DNA of 64,000 nucleotides from Ciborinia camelliae. Its lineage: Eukaryota; Ascomycota; Leotiomycetes; Helotiales; Sclerotiniaceae. The notes beneath the pieces are model-generated. The model did not search any database and was not told where the DNA came from. It saw only the letters and a list, made by a program, of their open reading frames with translations. Of the stretch, positions 47,173-59,473 are shown one piece after another; position 1 is the stretch's first letter; every line of letters begins with the position of its first letter. The position numbers were made by a program, and so were the translations under genes. The DNA lies in NCBI GenBank assembly GCA_025890175.1, contig JANPYM010000001.1, positions 3,258,490 to 3,322,489 on the forward strand, read 5' to 3'.

Positions 47173-49887
47173 ATGGCTGGGGACACATCTGAGCGACCGC
47201 ATAGAAAAAGTACACTGCATGAAAAACGACGAGCAGAACGAAGATCAAGGGCCATTGTCGCTGAATCTGAAGCACCATCTGAACCAACTGGATCGCAGAC
47301 TCTGTCAATTGATTCCTTGACGAGATTAAATGATTCCCTTGAACGAGAGAAAAGGAGGGAGGAGAGGAGGAAATCGAGATCGAGACCACCGGTAAAGGAG
47401 GATCCTGGGCGGTTGAGAGAACAAGGTTCATCCAGTAAAGATAGAAGACGAAAGGAGCGCGGATATGCGACCGAAGATTCTAACTCACCCAGTAAGAATA
47501 GAAGGAGGAGGGAACGCGATTATGATGAGGTTCCTGGATCACCAAGTAGGGAAAGGACGAGGCGAGACCGCGGATATACAGACGATGAATCTGGTTCGCC
47601 GAATAAGGATAGAAGGAGGCGAGAAAGAGGATATACCGATGACGAATTTGGATACCCGAGTAAAGAGAAAAAGAATAGAGAGCGTGAATATTCCGATTAC
47701 GAAACAGCGGCAGAAACAGCTTTACGGATCCAAAAGCAGAGACGAAAGCAGAATGGCATTCCCGAACCAAAACCACAGGCTCCGCGTAAAGAGCAACGGA
47801 CTTTAAAGATACCAAACAAATTTACAGATGATGAGGCAGTATATGAGAACCCACGGAAAGAACCTAAAACAAAGAAGCGGAGGGTTGTTAGTGGAGCACT
47901 TTTGGAAGAAGGTGAAGGGGAGCTGAAGCAACGAAGAATATTTAGTGGTGCCGGGCTGAAAAATGATCTGAGAAATCTGAAAGGGCTAAGAGGCGGGTAT
48001 GCGCCTACGGAATCAATCTATGCTGAGAAGTATATCGAAAGTGATGAAGATTTCAGGAAGAGGCGGAAACGTATATGTGAGTTTTTATACTCAAGGTCGA
48101 AAGAGTTGATATTGAGAGCTGATAATGTATCTAGGGATTGGAATTGGCATTGGCATAGTAATCTTGATAATTATAATAGCAGTTGCTGTAAGCGCCAGCA
48201 AAAAGCACAAATCAAGTTCCTTATCTACAGCCCCCGCAACAGCAAGTGGAACTCCCCCAAATTCAAATCTTAGTGGGATGTCAGAAAGTGATATTCCAGT
48301 TGCAGCCCAAGGGACATATTTGGACCCATTTACATGGTACGACACATTAGATTTCAACGTCACCTATACGAATGAGACTGTTGGAGATCTTCCGGTTATG
48401 GGATTGAATATCTCTTACAGCGATGATGTAGCACCAAATTCCAATGCACCCAAGATATCTGCGGACTGGGGAGCGTATACTTCACGGCCAGCTAGAGGTG
48501 TCAATTTAGGTGGATGGCTTTCTATCGAGCCATGGATTACGCCATCTCTCTTTAATTCTTACTCATCAGCAGATGGAATTATCGATGAGTGGACACTGTC
48601 CACTAAATTGGGTGCCAGTGCCGCGGCATCTACCCTCGAAAAGCACTATGCAACCTTCGTCTCCGAACAAACGTTCGCTGATATTGCCGCTGCTGGATTG
48701 GACCACGTTCGAATACCCTTCTCGTATTGGGCCGTGATAACTTATGATGATGATCCATACGTTTTTCGCACCTCGTGGCGTTACCTCCTTCGTGGTATAG
48801 AATGGGCTCGCAAACACGGTCTCCGCATTAACCTTGATCTCCACGCGCTCCCTGGATCCCAGAACGGTTGGAATCACTCTGGTCGTCAAGGAGTCATAGG
48901 CTGGTTGAACGGTACCAATGGCGATCTGAATGCCCAACGCAGCATTGAAATTCATGATCGACTATCCAAATTCTTTGCTCAGGATCGCTATAAAAACATT
49001 ATCAGTTTTTATGGTCTCGCCAACGAACCTAGAATGACAGCTCTCGACGTTAATACTGTGCTAAATTGGACATCAACAGTCACGGATCTAGTTGTAAAGA
49101 ATGGCATCTCAGCGTACGTCGTGATTGGAGATGGATTTCGCGGGCTCGAAAACTGGCATGGTGACCTGACGAGTTATGACAATCTAATTTTGGATGTCCA
49201 TCAATACGTCATCTTCAACAGCGGTCAAATAGTTTATAACCATACGGAGAAAGTAACATATGCCTGTAGTGGTTGGACCCAACAAACCGAGATATCCATG
49301 AACAAAAGTACGGGATTTGGACCCACGATGGTCGCCGAATGGTCTCAAGCCGATACGGATTGTGCAACCTATCTCACAAATGTGAATCAAGGAAATAGAT
49401 GGGAAGGTACATACAATACAGGAGATTCATCGACAGCGCAAATGTCACCGGATTGTCCGGCACAGGATAGTACATGTAGTTGTACGAACGCAAATGCAGA
49501 TCCAAGTACCTATAGTGATACATACAAGAGTTTTTTAAAGATGTTTGCAGAGGCGCAAATGTATAGTTTTGAGTTGGGTTGGGGGTGGTTTTATTGGACT
49601 TGGAATACGGAGACCAGTAAGGGGGGTGGGACACAGTGGAGTGAGTTCTATTTTTTTTGTCTTGCGTTCTTCTTTATTCTCGTTTTACCACATTTCTGGC
49701 GGAAAAAAATGGTGAGAAATAGGAAAAAGAGGGCGATGTCAATAATGAATTGAGTACTAATAATCCCGAACCAATAGGTTACCAGAGAGGATTGGCAGCG
49801 GGCATTCTTCCGAAACTAGCTTACGAACCAGACTTTAAATGTTCATCGACAATTCCGAGCTTCAGCGGATTACCTGAATACTACTAG
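47173..49887 (+). CDS. membrane-anchored GH5 exo-beta-1,3-glucanase (ExgD-like)
   Basis: Exons 47173-48076, 48135-49640 and 49778-49887 (introns 58 and 137 nt, both with CTRAY-type branch sites) give 839 aa. Residues 1-300 are a highly charged cytoplasmic tail with about five imperfect ~21-residue repeats (RRRRERGYTDDE..SPSK). A single transmembrane segment follows (about 303-322, IGIGIGIVILIIIIAVAVSA), so this is a type II membrane protein. The catalytic domain starts about residue 420 at RGVNLGGWL. The acid/base is Glu599 in LANEPRM and the nucleophile Glu703 in MVAEWSQAD. Several N-x-S/T sites and Cys pairs fit an extracellular location. The C-terminus ends IPSFSGLPEYY, typical of this subfamily. 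It probably trims or remodels cell-wall beta-glucan at the plasma membrane. Confidence 0.93.
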
Positions 49888-52269
49888 ATGTTGGCATTTT
49901 GGAATCCAACCGGTTGATAATTATGGATAGCGTGAGCTAGAAAGAGCGAGAGAGAAAAATATTACGATTGTATGAATGATGGTTGCATATAGAAAGAGCT
50001 TCAAGTTGAGCATGATATGATCTGGATTGAACGGCATAGTTTGGGGAGTATGGATGGCACTGATTGGATTTGTTTATGGATATGTACCTCCACTATATAC
50101 GCTGGACCGGTGGAAAAAATAATGATTGCAATGTATGGAATTGAGCTGAAGATTGACAAGATTGGATTATGGGTTTTGTAGATGGATATCTTGTGTATAG
50201 CCGGATACATTGGAGGATTGAATAGATAAATTACCCGCTGAGTTGAATATTCAAATTACTCGTCCGAAGTGATGAGTCATTTTCTACTTTCCTTCGATAT
50301 CTATGCGACATTTTTTCCGCGAGGGCGGGTTCACCGGGAGATTCGCTTTTGTAGGTCACCGGGGACTGTGAAGCTCACCGGGAGCTTTTTCTAGGTCGCC
50401 GAGAGGGGACTTCTCGTTTAAGCAATAAAAACTCCGCGGCGCACCGGGAGATATTTCCACCTCACCGGGGACTTTTTACAATTCATGGTGAGTTGCCGGG
50501 GCTTTGCTATATGCATATATCTAGTTTCCTTTTCTCCGCACTGGGCGGCAGTACGACTCTTGTTCCCACCTAGGGATCTTCAACCCTACATATCAATGTG
50601 CTACTACAACAGTAACACCTAAGAAGCGGGGAGTAGAGTAGAGTAGAGTAGATTCGAGTAGATGATTGATTCTAGAAATTATTTTCGTTTGGATCTGGAT
50701 CATTTCCCACCGCTCACCAGGGCACGCAAGCATCTTGTCATGCTGTCGAGAATAGAATTAACATCAAGTTAGGTGACTTGAATCAAGTCACGGCGTGAAT
50801 ATTTTAATAGAGTATATATATATATACCTACCTACCCTAACCTAACCTACCCTACCCTGCCCATCAATCTCCCAATCACTATAATCTCCCCCCTCTCATT
50901 TCTTCCCTAATACTGTCAATTAAACTAAACGTGCCTGTTATTCCATTCCTTCCCACACATGTTGTTTCCTCCCAAAAGATCTCTAGACCCTATATCACAC
51001 ATCCATATCACACATCCATATCACACATCCATATCACACATCCATATCCCCGTCTCTCACATCCCCTCTCTCACTAACCCACCCATCCTCTCACCCCAAC
51101 CCCAACAAATCCTCAACTTTCTTTCCAACCCCCCTTCCTTTTCCTTTTCATTTCCATGTATATGAAAATTCCAAATACATAACTAACGTATCTCGGATTT
51201 TGACCTTCAATATCCAACCTCCAATATCCAATCTTCAATATCGCAAATGACTTCTACCAATCAATAATCAACAATCAACAATCAAGAGAATCAAACTAGG
51301 TACATACATATACCATATACCATATACCATAAAGTCTGTAGTTAGTAGTCAATAGTCAGTAGTCAATAGTAATCTAAACCGATATCCAGTCTACCGATAT
51401 CCCATTACAACTATCATTAATAATCAATCAACAATCAACAATCAACTTCCACGCTCATCCCCCCTCATCCCGCCCCCTCTCCCGCCATTCCTCCAGTCAC
51501 GTAACGCAATGCAAGTAAACCAAAAAACCAAATATATATATATATATATATATCCAACCTCAGAAATTCCCGTTTAGGAAAAAGCATCGATTTTGGATGA
51601 TTGGATCTATTGCACAATATCTATCCTATCCTATCCTATCATATCCCATCATATCCCACCCTACCCCACCCTATCCCATCCGTCTCAGAGGGTTGACTCG
51701 TTTGCTCTACACATACAATATGATATGATACGAGACAAGAGCACCACCAATCTCATTTATTTTCATGCCTCCACGCGCTCTCAAGCCCTGTGTCATTTTC
51801 CTTCATGCATCTCTTCCTCCCGCTTTCCCCTCATCTGTCTTGCTTTCCCTTTGCTTTTCTCTGGATGCTTGATACTATTTCAAAGAAGAAGAGAGAAGAG
51901 CCCAACCATGAACACCACAAACCCTATAAATCCTCAAAGCAAACGCCCTATACAATGCATGCATGCAACCAATTTTCTTTTCTTTCTCTGCACACCCCAC
52001 CCTCTCGCCGATTCACGCACTCCTCCATCCTCTGTCCCTCTGCAAAAAAAATCTGCGAAAATTCAAAATTCAAAAAAAGGGGTATACATCAAACAACCAA
52101 GCTTGGCCCGTACATAAAAAGATTCAAAACACCCCACCTAGCCATCCATCCAAATGACTCCATAACAAATAAGCACCATGCTGAAGTTATATATACTCCC
52201 GCCGTATCCATCTTCCAGACCCTACTCCCCATCTACATTCTATTCAAGCCACTACCCGAAAAAGCTCCA
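49888..52269. other. intergenic with motif cluster and simple repeats
   Basis: No gene is supported. Between 50329 and 50505 there are at least six copies of a (C/G)(T/G)CACCGGG(G/A) motif, the best being AAGCTCACCGGGAGCTT at 50371-50387. Simple repeats: GAGTA x4 near 50634-50652; TATA and CTACC runs near 50814-50860; CAATCAACAAT repeats near 51265 and 51425; (AT)11 at 51532-51553; CTATC repeats near 51620. Plus-strand open frames between 51593 and 52416 are pyrimidine-rich low-complexity sequence. Confidence 0.5.
50992..51043. repeat. 13-bp tandem repeat (ATATCACACATCC) x4
   Basis: Four perfect consecutive copies of ATATCACACATCC, bounded by CCT upstream and ATATCCCC downstream. It lies in pyrimidine-rich intergenic sequence, not in a gene. 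Confidence 0.9.
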
Positions 52270-54829
52270 TCACGTATTCCTCCCCCCAGATTCTGCCGAA
52301 GAAACTTTAGCGTCACCTCTATCTTCCGTAGACGCTGTTGCCAAATCGGCAAGACGTTGAAGACCTTGATTTGCTGCTGTAATCATATTTTGGTTATCAT
52401 CTGTGTTCGAATTTGAACCGGGGCCCGTACTTTGTTGTCCAACAACTTGACCTTGACCTTGACCTTGACCCTGACCTTGACTAATGGACATTCTTCTCTG
52501 AGTTTCCAAATTATTGATTAAGAATTCTCTAATCGAATTATCCCACGCAGAAGCAGCGAGACGACCTTCGAGGAAAGTTTTTAATGTAGTTTCTGCGTCC
52601 TTCTTGGTGACATCATATTGAAGGAGCTTTGGGAGTGCGAGTGCTGCGAAGGACTTGAAATAATGTGTTAAGGGAGATCTCATGTCGGCATTAAAGGAAA
52701 GCTGGCTGACGATGTAGTGAGTGGCTCTCATTTGTTCATCGCAGTCTTCCTGCGGTGTATGAAGGAGGACCAGGAGGTAAGCAGACCAGTAGGCAATATG
52801 AAGGACAGGAGAGTCGATGGGTGTGATACCAGAGCTACTGAGATCTTGACGCCATAACTCAAGTTGGGTCTTGAGAAGCCTGGCGTGAAGTCCACGATGA
52901 ACTGCATAGGGAGGTAGGTCAGTGGAAGCAAGTTTTACTTCCGAGTAATTTCCCATAACAACGGCAAGGCCTGCATCATTAGTAAGAGCTTAGCATATAG
53001 GATAAGAGGATTGAACTTACGAACTAAATGGTATGCAACTTCTCCCAATAGAGCTCGATCATCTGGGTAAATTTGTGCAACCGAATCGGGAATTAATACT
53101 GGACTAGCTGTCGTTGCAGCATTCCATCTCTCCATCATAATAAGGCTCCACCACACTCGTCGCGCAAGCTTATCATCAGAATCGGGATCGTTGTTGGACA
53201 TGTCAAGTGACTTGTATGCAAATAATTTTAAAGAGTAGGCAAAACCGACAGCAGTGCCCAACCAAACAGACGGAGATTGGGCTATCTCGCCTTCTTTAAT
53301 GTCACAAGGTTGATTGTTGGCCTCGATTGCCAACAGCATCATAACCTGAAGATATATAATATTCGTAGAGGAAGAACGGAGGAGATTGGGATCATATGGG
53401 GCTGTGGACATGAGCCTAAGAGCGTGTGTAATGCCTTGTGGTTTCAGAGGAATTGCGGTGGGAAATGATCTGATTGCTGCGTATAAAGCCTCCCGAAAGG
53501 CAACTCTGACTGGAGCAGCACACGCAGAAAGTCTAGCGTTTATCCCAGCTTTGCTAAGTGAGAGCATAGGATAAGTTGGGTGTATGAACTTGTAGTAACT
53601 AAATATTTTTAGTCAACGTAAATGTTATACTTTTCAAAAGTTACATACCTTTCAAGGAGAGAATCGTCAATCCAATCCACAACATCTTCACTATGAGGTA
53701 GAGAGGTGTGAGTGACTGCTTCAACAGAGCTACCTACATCAGGCGCGTTAGCCCATTTCTGCTGAGATACCATTAGATTTGGCGAGTAGTTATGCTCTCT
53801 GGTAGGTAGTTGAGTAGTACCAGGTAGTGGTGCAGGATAGGCTTGGTTCGGAATGGAAGATCGCGGTTGTTGCTCCTGAGGAATCCAATTGGAATTTGGC
53901 CTCTGTTGATACGGAGAAACAAATTCGCCGGCCCCGGAAATTGAGGAATGACCGCGCTTGCGGGTAATTTGCTCAGGGTTCGGAGTCGGAGAAAACTCTT
54001 CGGAAGGTCTTTGCAAAATTTCTTGCGGTTGCGGGAATTGAGGCATCTCACTACCTTGTCTTCTTTGCAACATTTCTTGAGGTTGCGGGTATTGAGGCAT
54101 CTCACTACCTTGTCTCCTTTGCAAAATTTCTTGTTGAGGGAATTGAGGCATCTGATTCTCACTGCCTTGCACTTGACCCTCCAAGGTATTAATACGATCC
54201 GCAAGCTCTTTGATGTAGCTATCACTTTGTCAGTGAGTTCTTTTTGCCATTCATGTCTTCTTCCTTTGATGCTCTTACCCTTTGCTTGGTCCGCGTTTCA
54301 TAGGTTGTCTGCTGAATTGACAGGTAACTCCAACTCTCTTGCAGTTTGAGCATATTTCTTCATTTCCTGGTTCATTGGCATTGCATCTAATTTTCTTGCG
54401 CCGACATTCATCACAAGCTCTCGAAACCTTTGATCTCTTCCTTCCAGCTGAAGACAGAGAATCATCTTCATACTGAGGTACCATATCCATATGCCCTTGA
54501 TTCATCTGTGGATGTCCTCCATGCATTTGATGATCTGGCTGGTATTGATGGTTCAAGTTGACAGTTACTTGACCTCGAGGATCTGGATTTTCGCTCATTC
54601 CACGACCCGATCCCATATTTGGCTGCATACTCCGCGATAATTGGGCATCGGCAGATAATTGTTCTGCAAGTTGCAGTTCATCGGGAGTAGGCAAAGGTTG
54701 TTGATGCTGATGGGGATGCTGATGTTGATTTGAGGAGCTTGGTCCATAGAAAGGACCACCACCACTATCAGCGGCAGTGGCGTTTGGAGATGGATAGGAT
54801 TGCATTGTTGGCGCGTCGTTATGATTCAT
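52270..54829 (-). CDS. Zn2Cys6 transcription factor (Rgt1-like, fungal-specific TF domain)
   Basis: Exons 54829-54279, 54218-53649, 53598-53021 and 52970-52270, joined over introns of 60, 50 and 50 nt, give 799 aa. The Zn2Cys6 cluster uses Cys139, 142, 149, 160, 163 and 170 (CDEC, IRC, CSNC spacing). It is followed by QPMKRGPSKGYIKELADRIN, the linker/coiled-coil signature seen in glucose-response regulators of the Rgt1 type. A Gln/Pro-rich region then has three ~17-residue repeats (EMPQFPQPQEILQRRQGS). The fungal-specific transcription factor domain follows (SYYKFIHPTYPMLS, WLGTAVGFAYSLKLF, RRVWWSLIMMERWNA). A GQGQGQGQ tract near the end comes from a GGTCAA hexanucleotide repeat (about 52448-52480). 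It is a nuclear DNA-binding regulator, probably of sugar or nutrient responses; the target genes are inference. Confidence 0.92.
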
Positions 54830-57800
54830 GGTTTTACTTGATCCTCATTGACACAGCAAGGAGCAAGATGGTTAATTCTTCCTAATGGGAAAAAAAGAGG
54901 TTAATTGAGGATCCCGATCTAAAGTACTCTCATCCCGAAAGCTGTCCCAGAGTCCTTATAGTTGGAACATTCCCAAACAATGAATTCGCCTTCAATGAAC
55001 TTACTTGAAAGAATGACTGACAGAGAAGATGTATGCGACTCTAATCAATTGGTTTGCAGTACAGTAAACAATAGGATGCTCACTGTACAATGATCAGGAT
55101 GTAGCAGATTGTTGCTTTTGATGGAATGATGAATATGGAAATTTTCGGTATGGAAGAACTGTTGTCCGAGAAGCTGTACAAAGTTAGAAAGAAGCTGAAG
55201 CAGAGACAAGGTTAACTGGTGGAGCCTCCTTCATACCTCGGCGATAATAAGCTCCGATGGGGGTGAATGTCCAACTCCAACCAAACAACCTGGTAGGGAG
55301 AGTGACAGCCAAAACCAAAAGCCCGAAGCCACCAGTCGTAACCAGTAGAGTGCGCCAACCTTTTTTGGTCAATGAAGAAACAAATATTGAATTGAAAGAA
55401 AGAAGAAAGAAAGAAAGAAAGCGGAGGTTTCGGATAACCCTCGATGGGAAGGGAAAGGTGGGAGAGGGAAAGGGAAGTAAAAAGTGGCTGTAAAGTATGA
55501 AAAAGATAGATAGATTATGGGAGGAGGGAAAATAGATAGATGTACTGTAGATATGTAATGATTGTCCGAGGGCTGATTTGTCTCTCAATATTGAAACTAT
55601 TTCGAGAATTATCTGAGTTATCTTCTTCTTCTTCTGCTGCTGCTTCTTCTTCTTCTTCAAGTCTCCTCCCGTTTTCAAATTGATGAAGAGAGAGACTCTG
55701 CGAGAGAGATGCAATCAAGATGTTGTTTCACCAAACCTGGTTTGTACCCCATCACAATAAAACACTCGGAGAATTAGAAGACCTATCAATAATTAGTTTC
55801 CTATACGAAGTACCAATACCAATACCGTATCTTGATGCAATCTTCAAGTCCTCCCTCCAGTTTTGATTTTCGATGTTGTGGTTTATGTTTGCAGATGCGT
55901 TGCATCAAGAAGACCCTCCCTCATCCTTCTTTCTAACTCGTATTGTACGAGGATGTAGGTGATGGTCATGATCAAGGTCATGATTGAAAGAAAGCTTCCC
56001 TTCCTCGGCTGGCCGGCTGATCTTTCCAGGCCGTGGAGAAGGAGGGGGGAGAGCTCCAAATGTGGAATTATATTATGGGGGAAGAACGGGGCAGGGTGTA
56101 AGAGGATTGAGGATATGTACGGAGTATGATATGGAACAATATAAACACGGGCGGCTTAACTGAGAAGCAAACCTCGGAGGATTACTCTATCTGAAAGGAA
56201 AATCATGAAATCTTTTTCACATCCATCGACTGACTTGGGGGCCATGGCCACATCTACAAACACTAACCAGCCTCCATGTAAGCTCTCGGGAGCCCTTGCA
56301 GAAAGGTTGGGGATGATATCCCTCGTACACCTACCCCTCCCTCCTCATTGGACCTATCGCCATCTGCCCTGCCGATTCCACCTCATTCTTTTGGAGACGA
56401 GCACATACATGCATGCATAGGTACATACATATGGAAATCCCTCCAACCTTCCACAAACAACCGATGAAATCTGCACTTATTTGATCACTTGCAGCTCATA
56501 GCATGCGCATATCCAGGCTAAACATACCAAACCACATTCAAGCATCTACCTTTCACATAAGGTTAATTCCTGAAGAAAACTCCAGTCTCATCACCCATCA
56601 CATCACTTTCCCCCTTCTATCCCCAGAAAGAAGAAGCCTGATCTCGCCGGAAGAAGAAATGCTATTGTTCCGTTCAAGCCTGCACCACTGACAGCGTCCT
56701 AATCACATCATGCGACGTAAATCCTAAGAACGAAACGTGTGTCCATAATTCCACCCCCGATGTAACGTTGAAGTCACCCATCAGCCTTTTCCAGCGGGGT
56801 ATGAGTAGCAAATTATGCTAGAAGATGTGACCCGTTCAATATTAACAGGAACGTGTTTGTCTTGGCACCCAGACCAGGACCCTTCACAAATTCACAATTC
56901 TTCTTACCTCTCCATCTTACCTCTCCACCCCTCCAACCTCTCTACTCCGTAAGCTCTCCAACCCACTCTCCACCTCTCCATTTATTTCTCTTTCGCCTAT
57001 TGCGCAGAATGAGGGGGAACTTGAGCTTGCCTAGGTACTTCACTTATTTCACCTACAGGATATATTTCCCCGGCTCGGTAAGATATTTTCGAACACCGAG
57101 ACCTTTCAACTCAAGCTAGGAGCCTAGAACTGGAAGATATCAATCCTATGAATGTTATTCCCGCTGCCCCCGTCTCTCCCCCAAAACCCTACCTAGATAG
57201 TTAGATACTCCAATCTATTATATGAACGTACCGTACCAGTCAGTCCATCAATACAGTAGTAGCATGAATCGACCATGCAACTCCACAAGCGTGTGAGCGA
57301 CTCGTCGAATCGCACCAATCTCACCTCGGATCGGATCACCACTTGATCAATCTTTTAATAATCTTCAATCCCTATATCATATTCAGTATCGAATATTGTC
57401 AACCGTCCTCTCCCTATCTCGATCGTGCTCGATCTCATCATTTCCCTATCGTCGTTTTCTTACCACCCTTTTCGGATACGAATTCGGTCCCGTGAAGTCA
57501 CATATTACAATAATCCCAAGATCTAATCGATCAGCAGATCTACTGACTTGTTCACAGTAACATTGCGTGAAGCATACTCAAGAGGACAAATGATGCAAGA
57601 TAAGGCATTTCTCGTATCATTAATTCGGCGAAACTGTTTTGCCTGCGGACATACATGTAACATGGGGTGACACCCGAATCATTAATTTGTGAACGGAAAA
57701 ACATATAAACGCGAGATTATCACTCTAGTCAGATACTTTCTATTAAGATGCACCGTAATATTTTTGGTCATGCAAGTCATTTATCACTCGGTATTCACAA

Positions 57801-57942
57801 GAGACGTCTATAAAATGTATTGCCACCGCCAAAAGCTGTTGCCGCCAGTCTGTACTTGAAATTTATGGGAAAGGGATCATCAGCGGCATAGATATCCAGA
57901 GATCAGAAATTCGCACAGAGGCCATTTGCCTTTCCACTAGTG
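54830..57942. other. long upstream region of the Zn2Cys6 gene
   Basis: About 3.1 kb without a supported gene. It includes a CTT/CTG pyrimidine microsatellite (about 55619-55658), AAAG repeats near 55398-55420, and CATGCATGCATAG near 56410. A minus-strand frame at 55184-55714 has a hydrophobic tail but opens without ATG through simple repeats. The region is a plausible long 5' leader/promoter of the regulator. Confidence 0.45.
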
Positions 57943-59473
57943 TTATTGTCCCCAGACATTCTCCTCATGTCTTCCAATCTCAGTGTTGACCGTGATGGTG
58001 TTCGCGGTCGTGAAGTCGGGTATCCAATAGGCAACTGGTTCTTCTGCTGTTGTAGCCAAGGGAAAGTTGTTCTCATCAAATGACAACGGTTGGTTATTCT
58101 TAATCTCGTTTGAATATCCTGGCATAGACAGACCATTATTTGAAGGTGTCAAAGGTAGATATCCGTTAGAGCTTCTTTCCATGAATTCATTGATTCCAAG
58201 ACTACCGATTTCATTGCTTGCAAGCATCTGCATCTGTGACATATCGATATAAGATGACGAGGTACTTAATCTGTATCTATCCATATCCCCACCAGATTCC
58301 GACGTATCAAAATCAGATCCGTATTGATTGTTCATCAATCCTGGCCTAGAGGTATCCGAAATGCCAATACAATCACCGACTTCGGATTGTTCACCAGATG
58401 TTGAAGTAGTTGTTAGTGGCAGTTGATCAATGCTGGGGAAGTCAAATCCATTGTAGGATGCTGCTTGGCTGTAGGATGAGGCTGCGAGACTATCACTGTT
58501 GAAATCTAATCCATCGTAAAGGGACCAATCAATAGAAGCTGAACTGATTCCGGCGGAAAGGTTAGGTTGGTCGAAATCTGTAATTGCCCCGCCATATGCA
58601 TCATATTGATATACGTTATTGTAATCGTTGGGTATAGGCATATTTGTTAAGTCCAAAGGTGGTAGTTGACCATTCATTTGTTGAAAATTTGTTGTAGGGT
58701 TAACGAGTGGTGATGCATGCTCCGACTTGACCATTCGCTGCTCCTGTTGAGCACTCATTATCGAGTCTTTGATTTGAGATTCACTGTGTAAAGTATCGAC
58801 GGTATTCGTATGCAGTAGATTATCAACCGATCTATTGGCGAGACTCGATGACGATTGGCCATGGATTAAATGTGCCCGGGGTACCGTGTATGGCAGACCG
58901 CATTTATGAGCCATGTTATTGTTCTTGTGGACAGGCTTGTGGTGACCATTTGTGAATATTGTCAAATTATTTTCCGATTGGGTAGTCTGCGCACGAGGTC
59001 GTCTTGGTTTGGATAATGGTACAGACATCGAAGGGGTTTCGTCAGAGTCGGACTCGGGTACTGGAGCAAGGTGATCACTTTTCAGAGCGCAAGAGCATCG
59101 GGCTCCATGGCTGCAACAACAGGTATCTCCTACAATTATGTCAGAAACCGGGGTTGTTGTGCCAGAGGTATCCCGTAGAAGCTCACCCTGTGTATCTCCA
59201 TTCTCCGGACAGGAACCTTTCGAATGTGCCTTTTCCGAACCGCATTCGCATCGAACGTGTGCTGCTCTGGATTTGCGCATTGTTCGACAATGAGTACATT
59301 GTGAGACAGGACGACCCTAAACAAGTTGTTGTTAGCAAGATTGGCACAACAAAGTACAATTAGTATACCTTTTTATTGATGTGTTGCAGAGGTCGATCTG
59401 AATGGTGACAATTGCTAACACGATGACCTCTGACGCAAGCATCACAAGCCCACTTTTCTCCGTCGATGATCAT
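57943..59473 (-). CDS. copper-fist transcription factor (Cuf1/Mac1/GRISEA family)
   Basis: Exons 59473-59369 and 59316-57943 are joined over a 52-nt intron (branch CTAAC) in phase 0, giving 492 aa. The start MIIDGEKWACDACVRGHR is the canonical beginning of the copper-fist domain. Cys10, Cys13, Cys22 and His24 bind zinc, and the KKGRPVSQC minor-groove motif spans the exon junction; CTHCRTMRKS and HVRCECG complete the domain. A second Cys-rich patch, GDTCCCSHGARCSCA (about residue 101), is a likely copper-sensing cluster. The rest is Ser/Asn/Gln-rich with acidic patches, typical of an activation region. Such regulators switch copper uptake or detoxification genes; whether this one activates at low or high copper is not decidable from sequence. 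Confidence 0.93.

Noticed and set aside
51593..52416. Two overlapping plus-strand frames of 174 and 208 codons
   Set aside because: Pyrimidine-rich low-complexity sequence that overlaps the 3' end of the Zn2Cys6 gene antisense.
55184..55714. Minus-strand 176-codon frame with a hydrophobic C-terminal part
   Set aside because: It runs through CTT/CTG and AAAG microsatellites, lacks a supported ATG, and its hydrophobic tail matches nothing I recognise; it more likely lies in the leader of the Zn2Cys6 gene.
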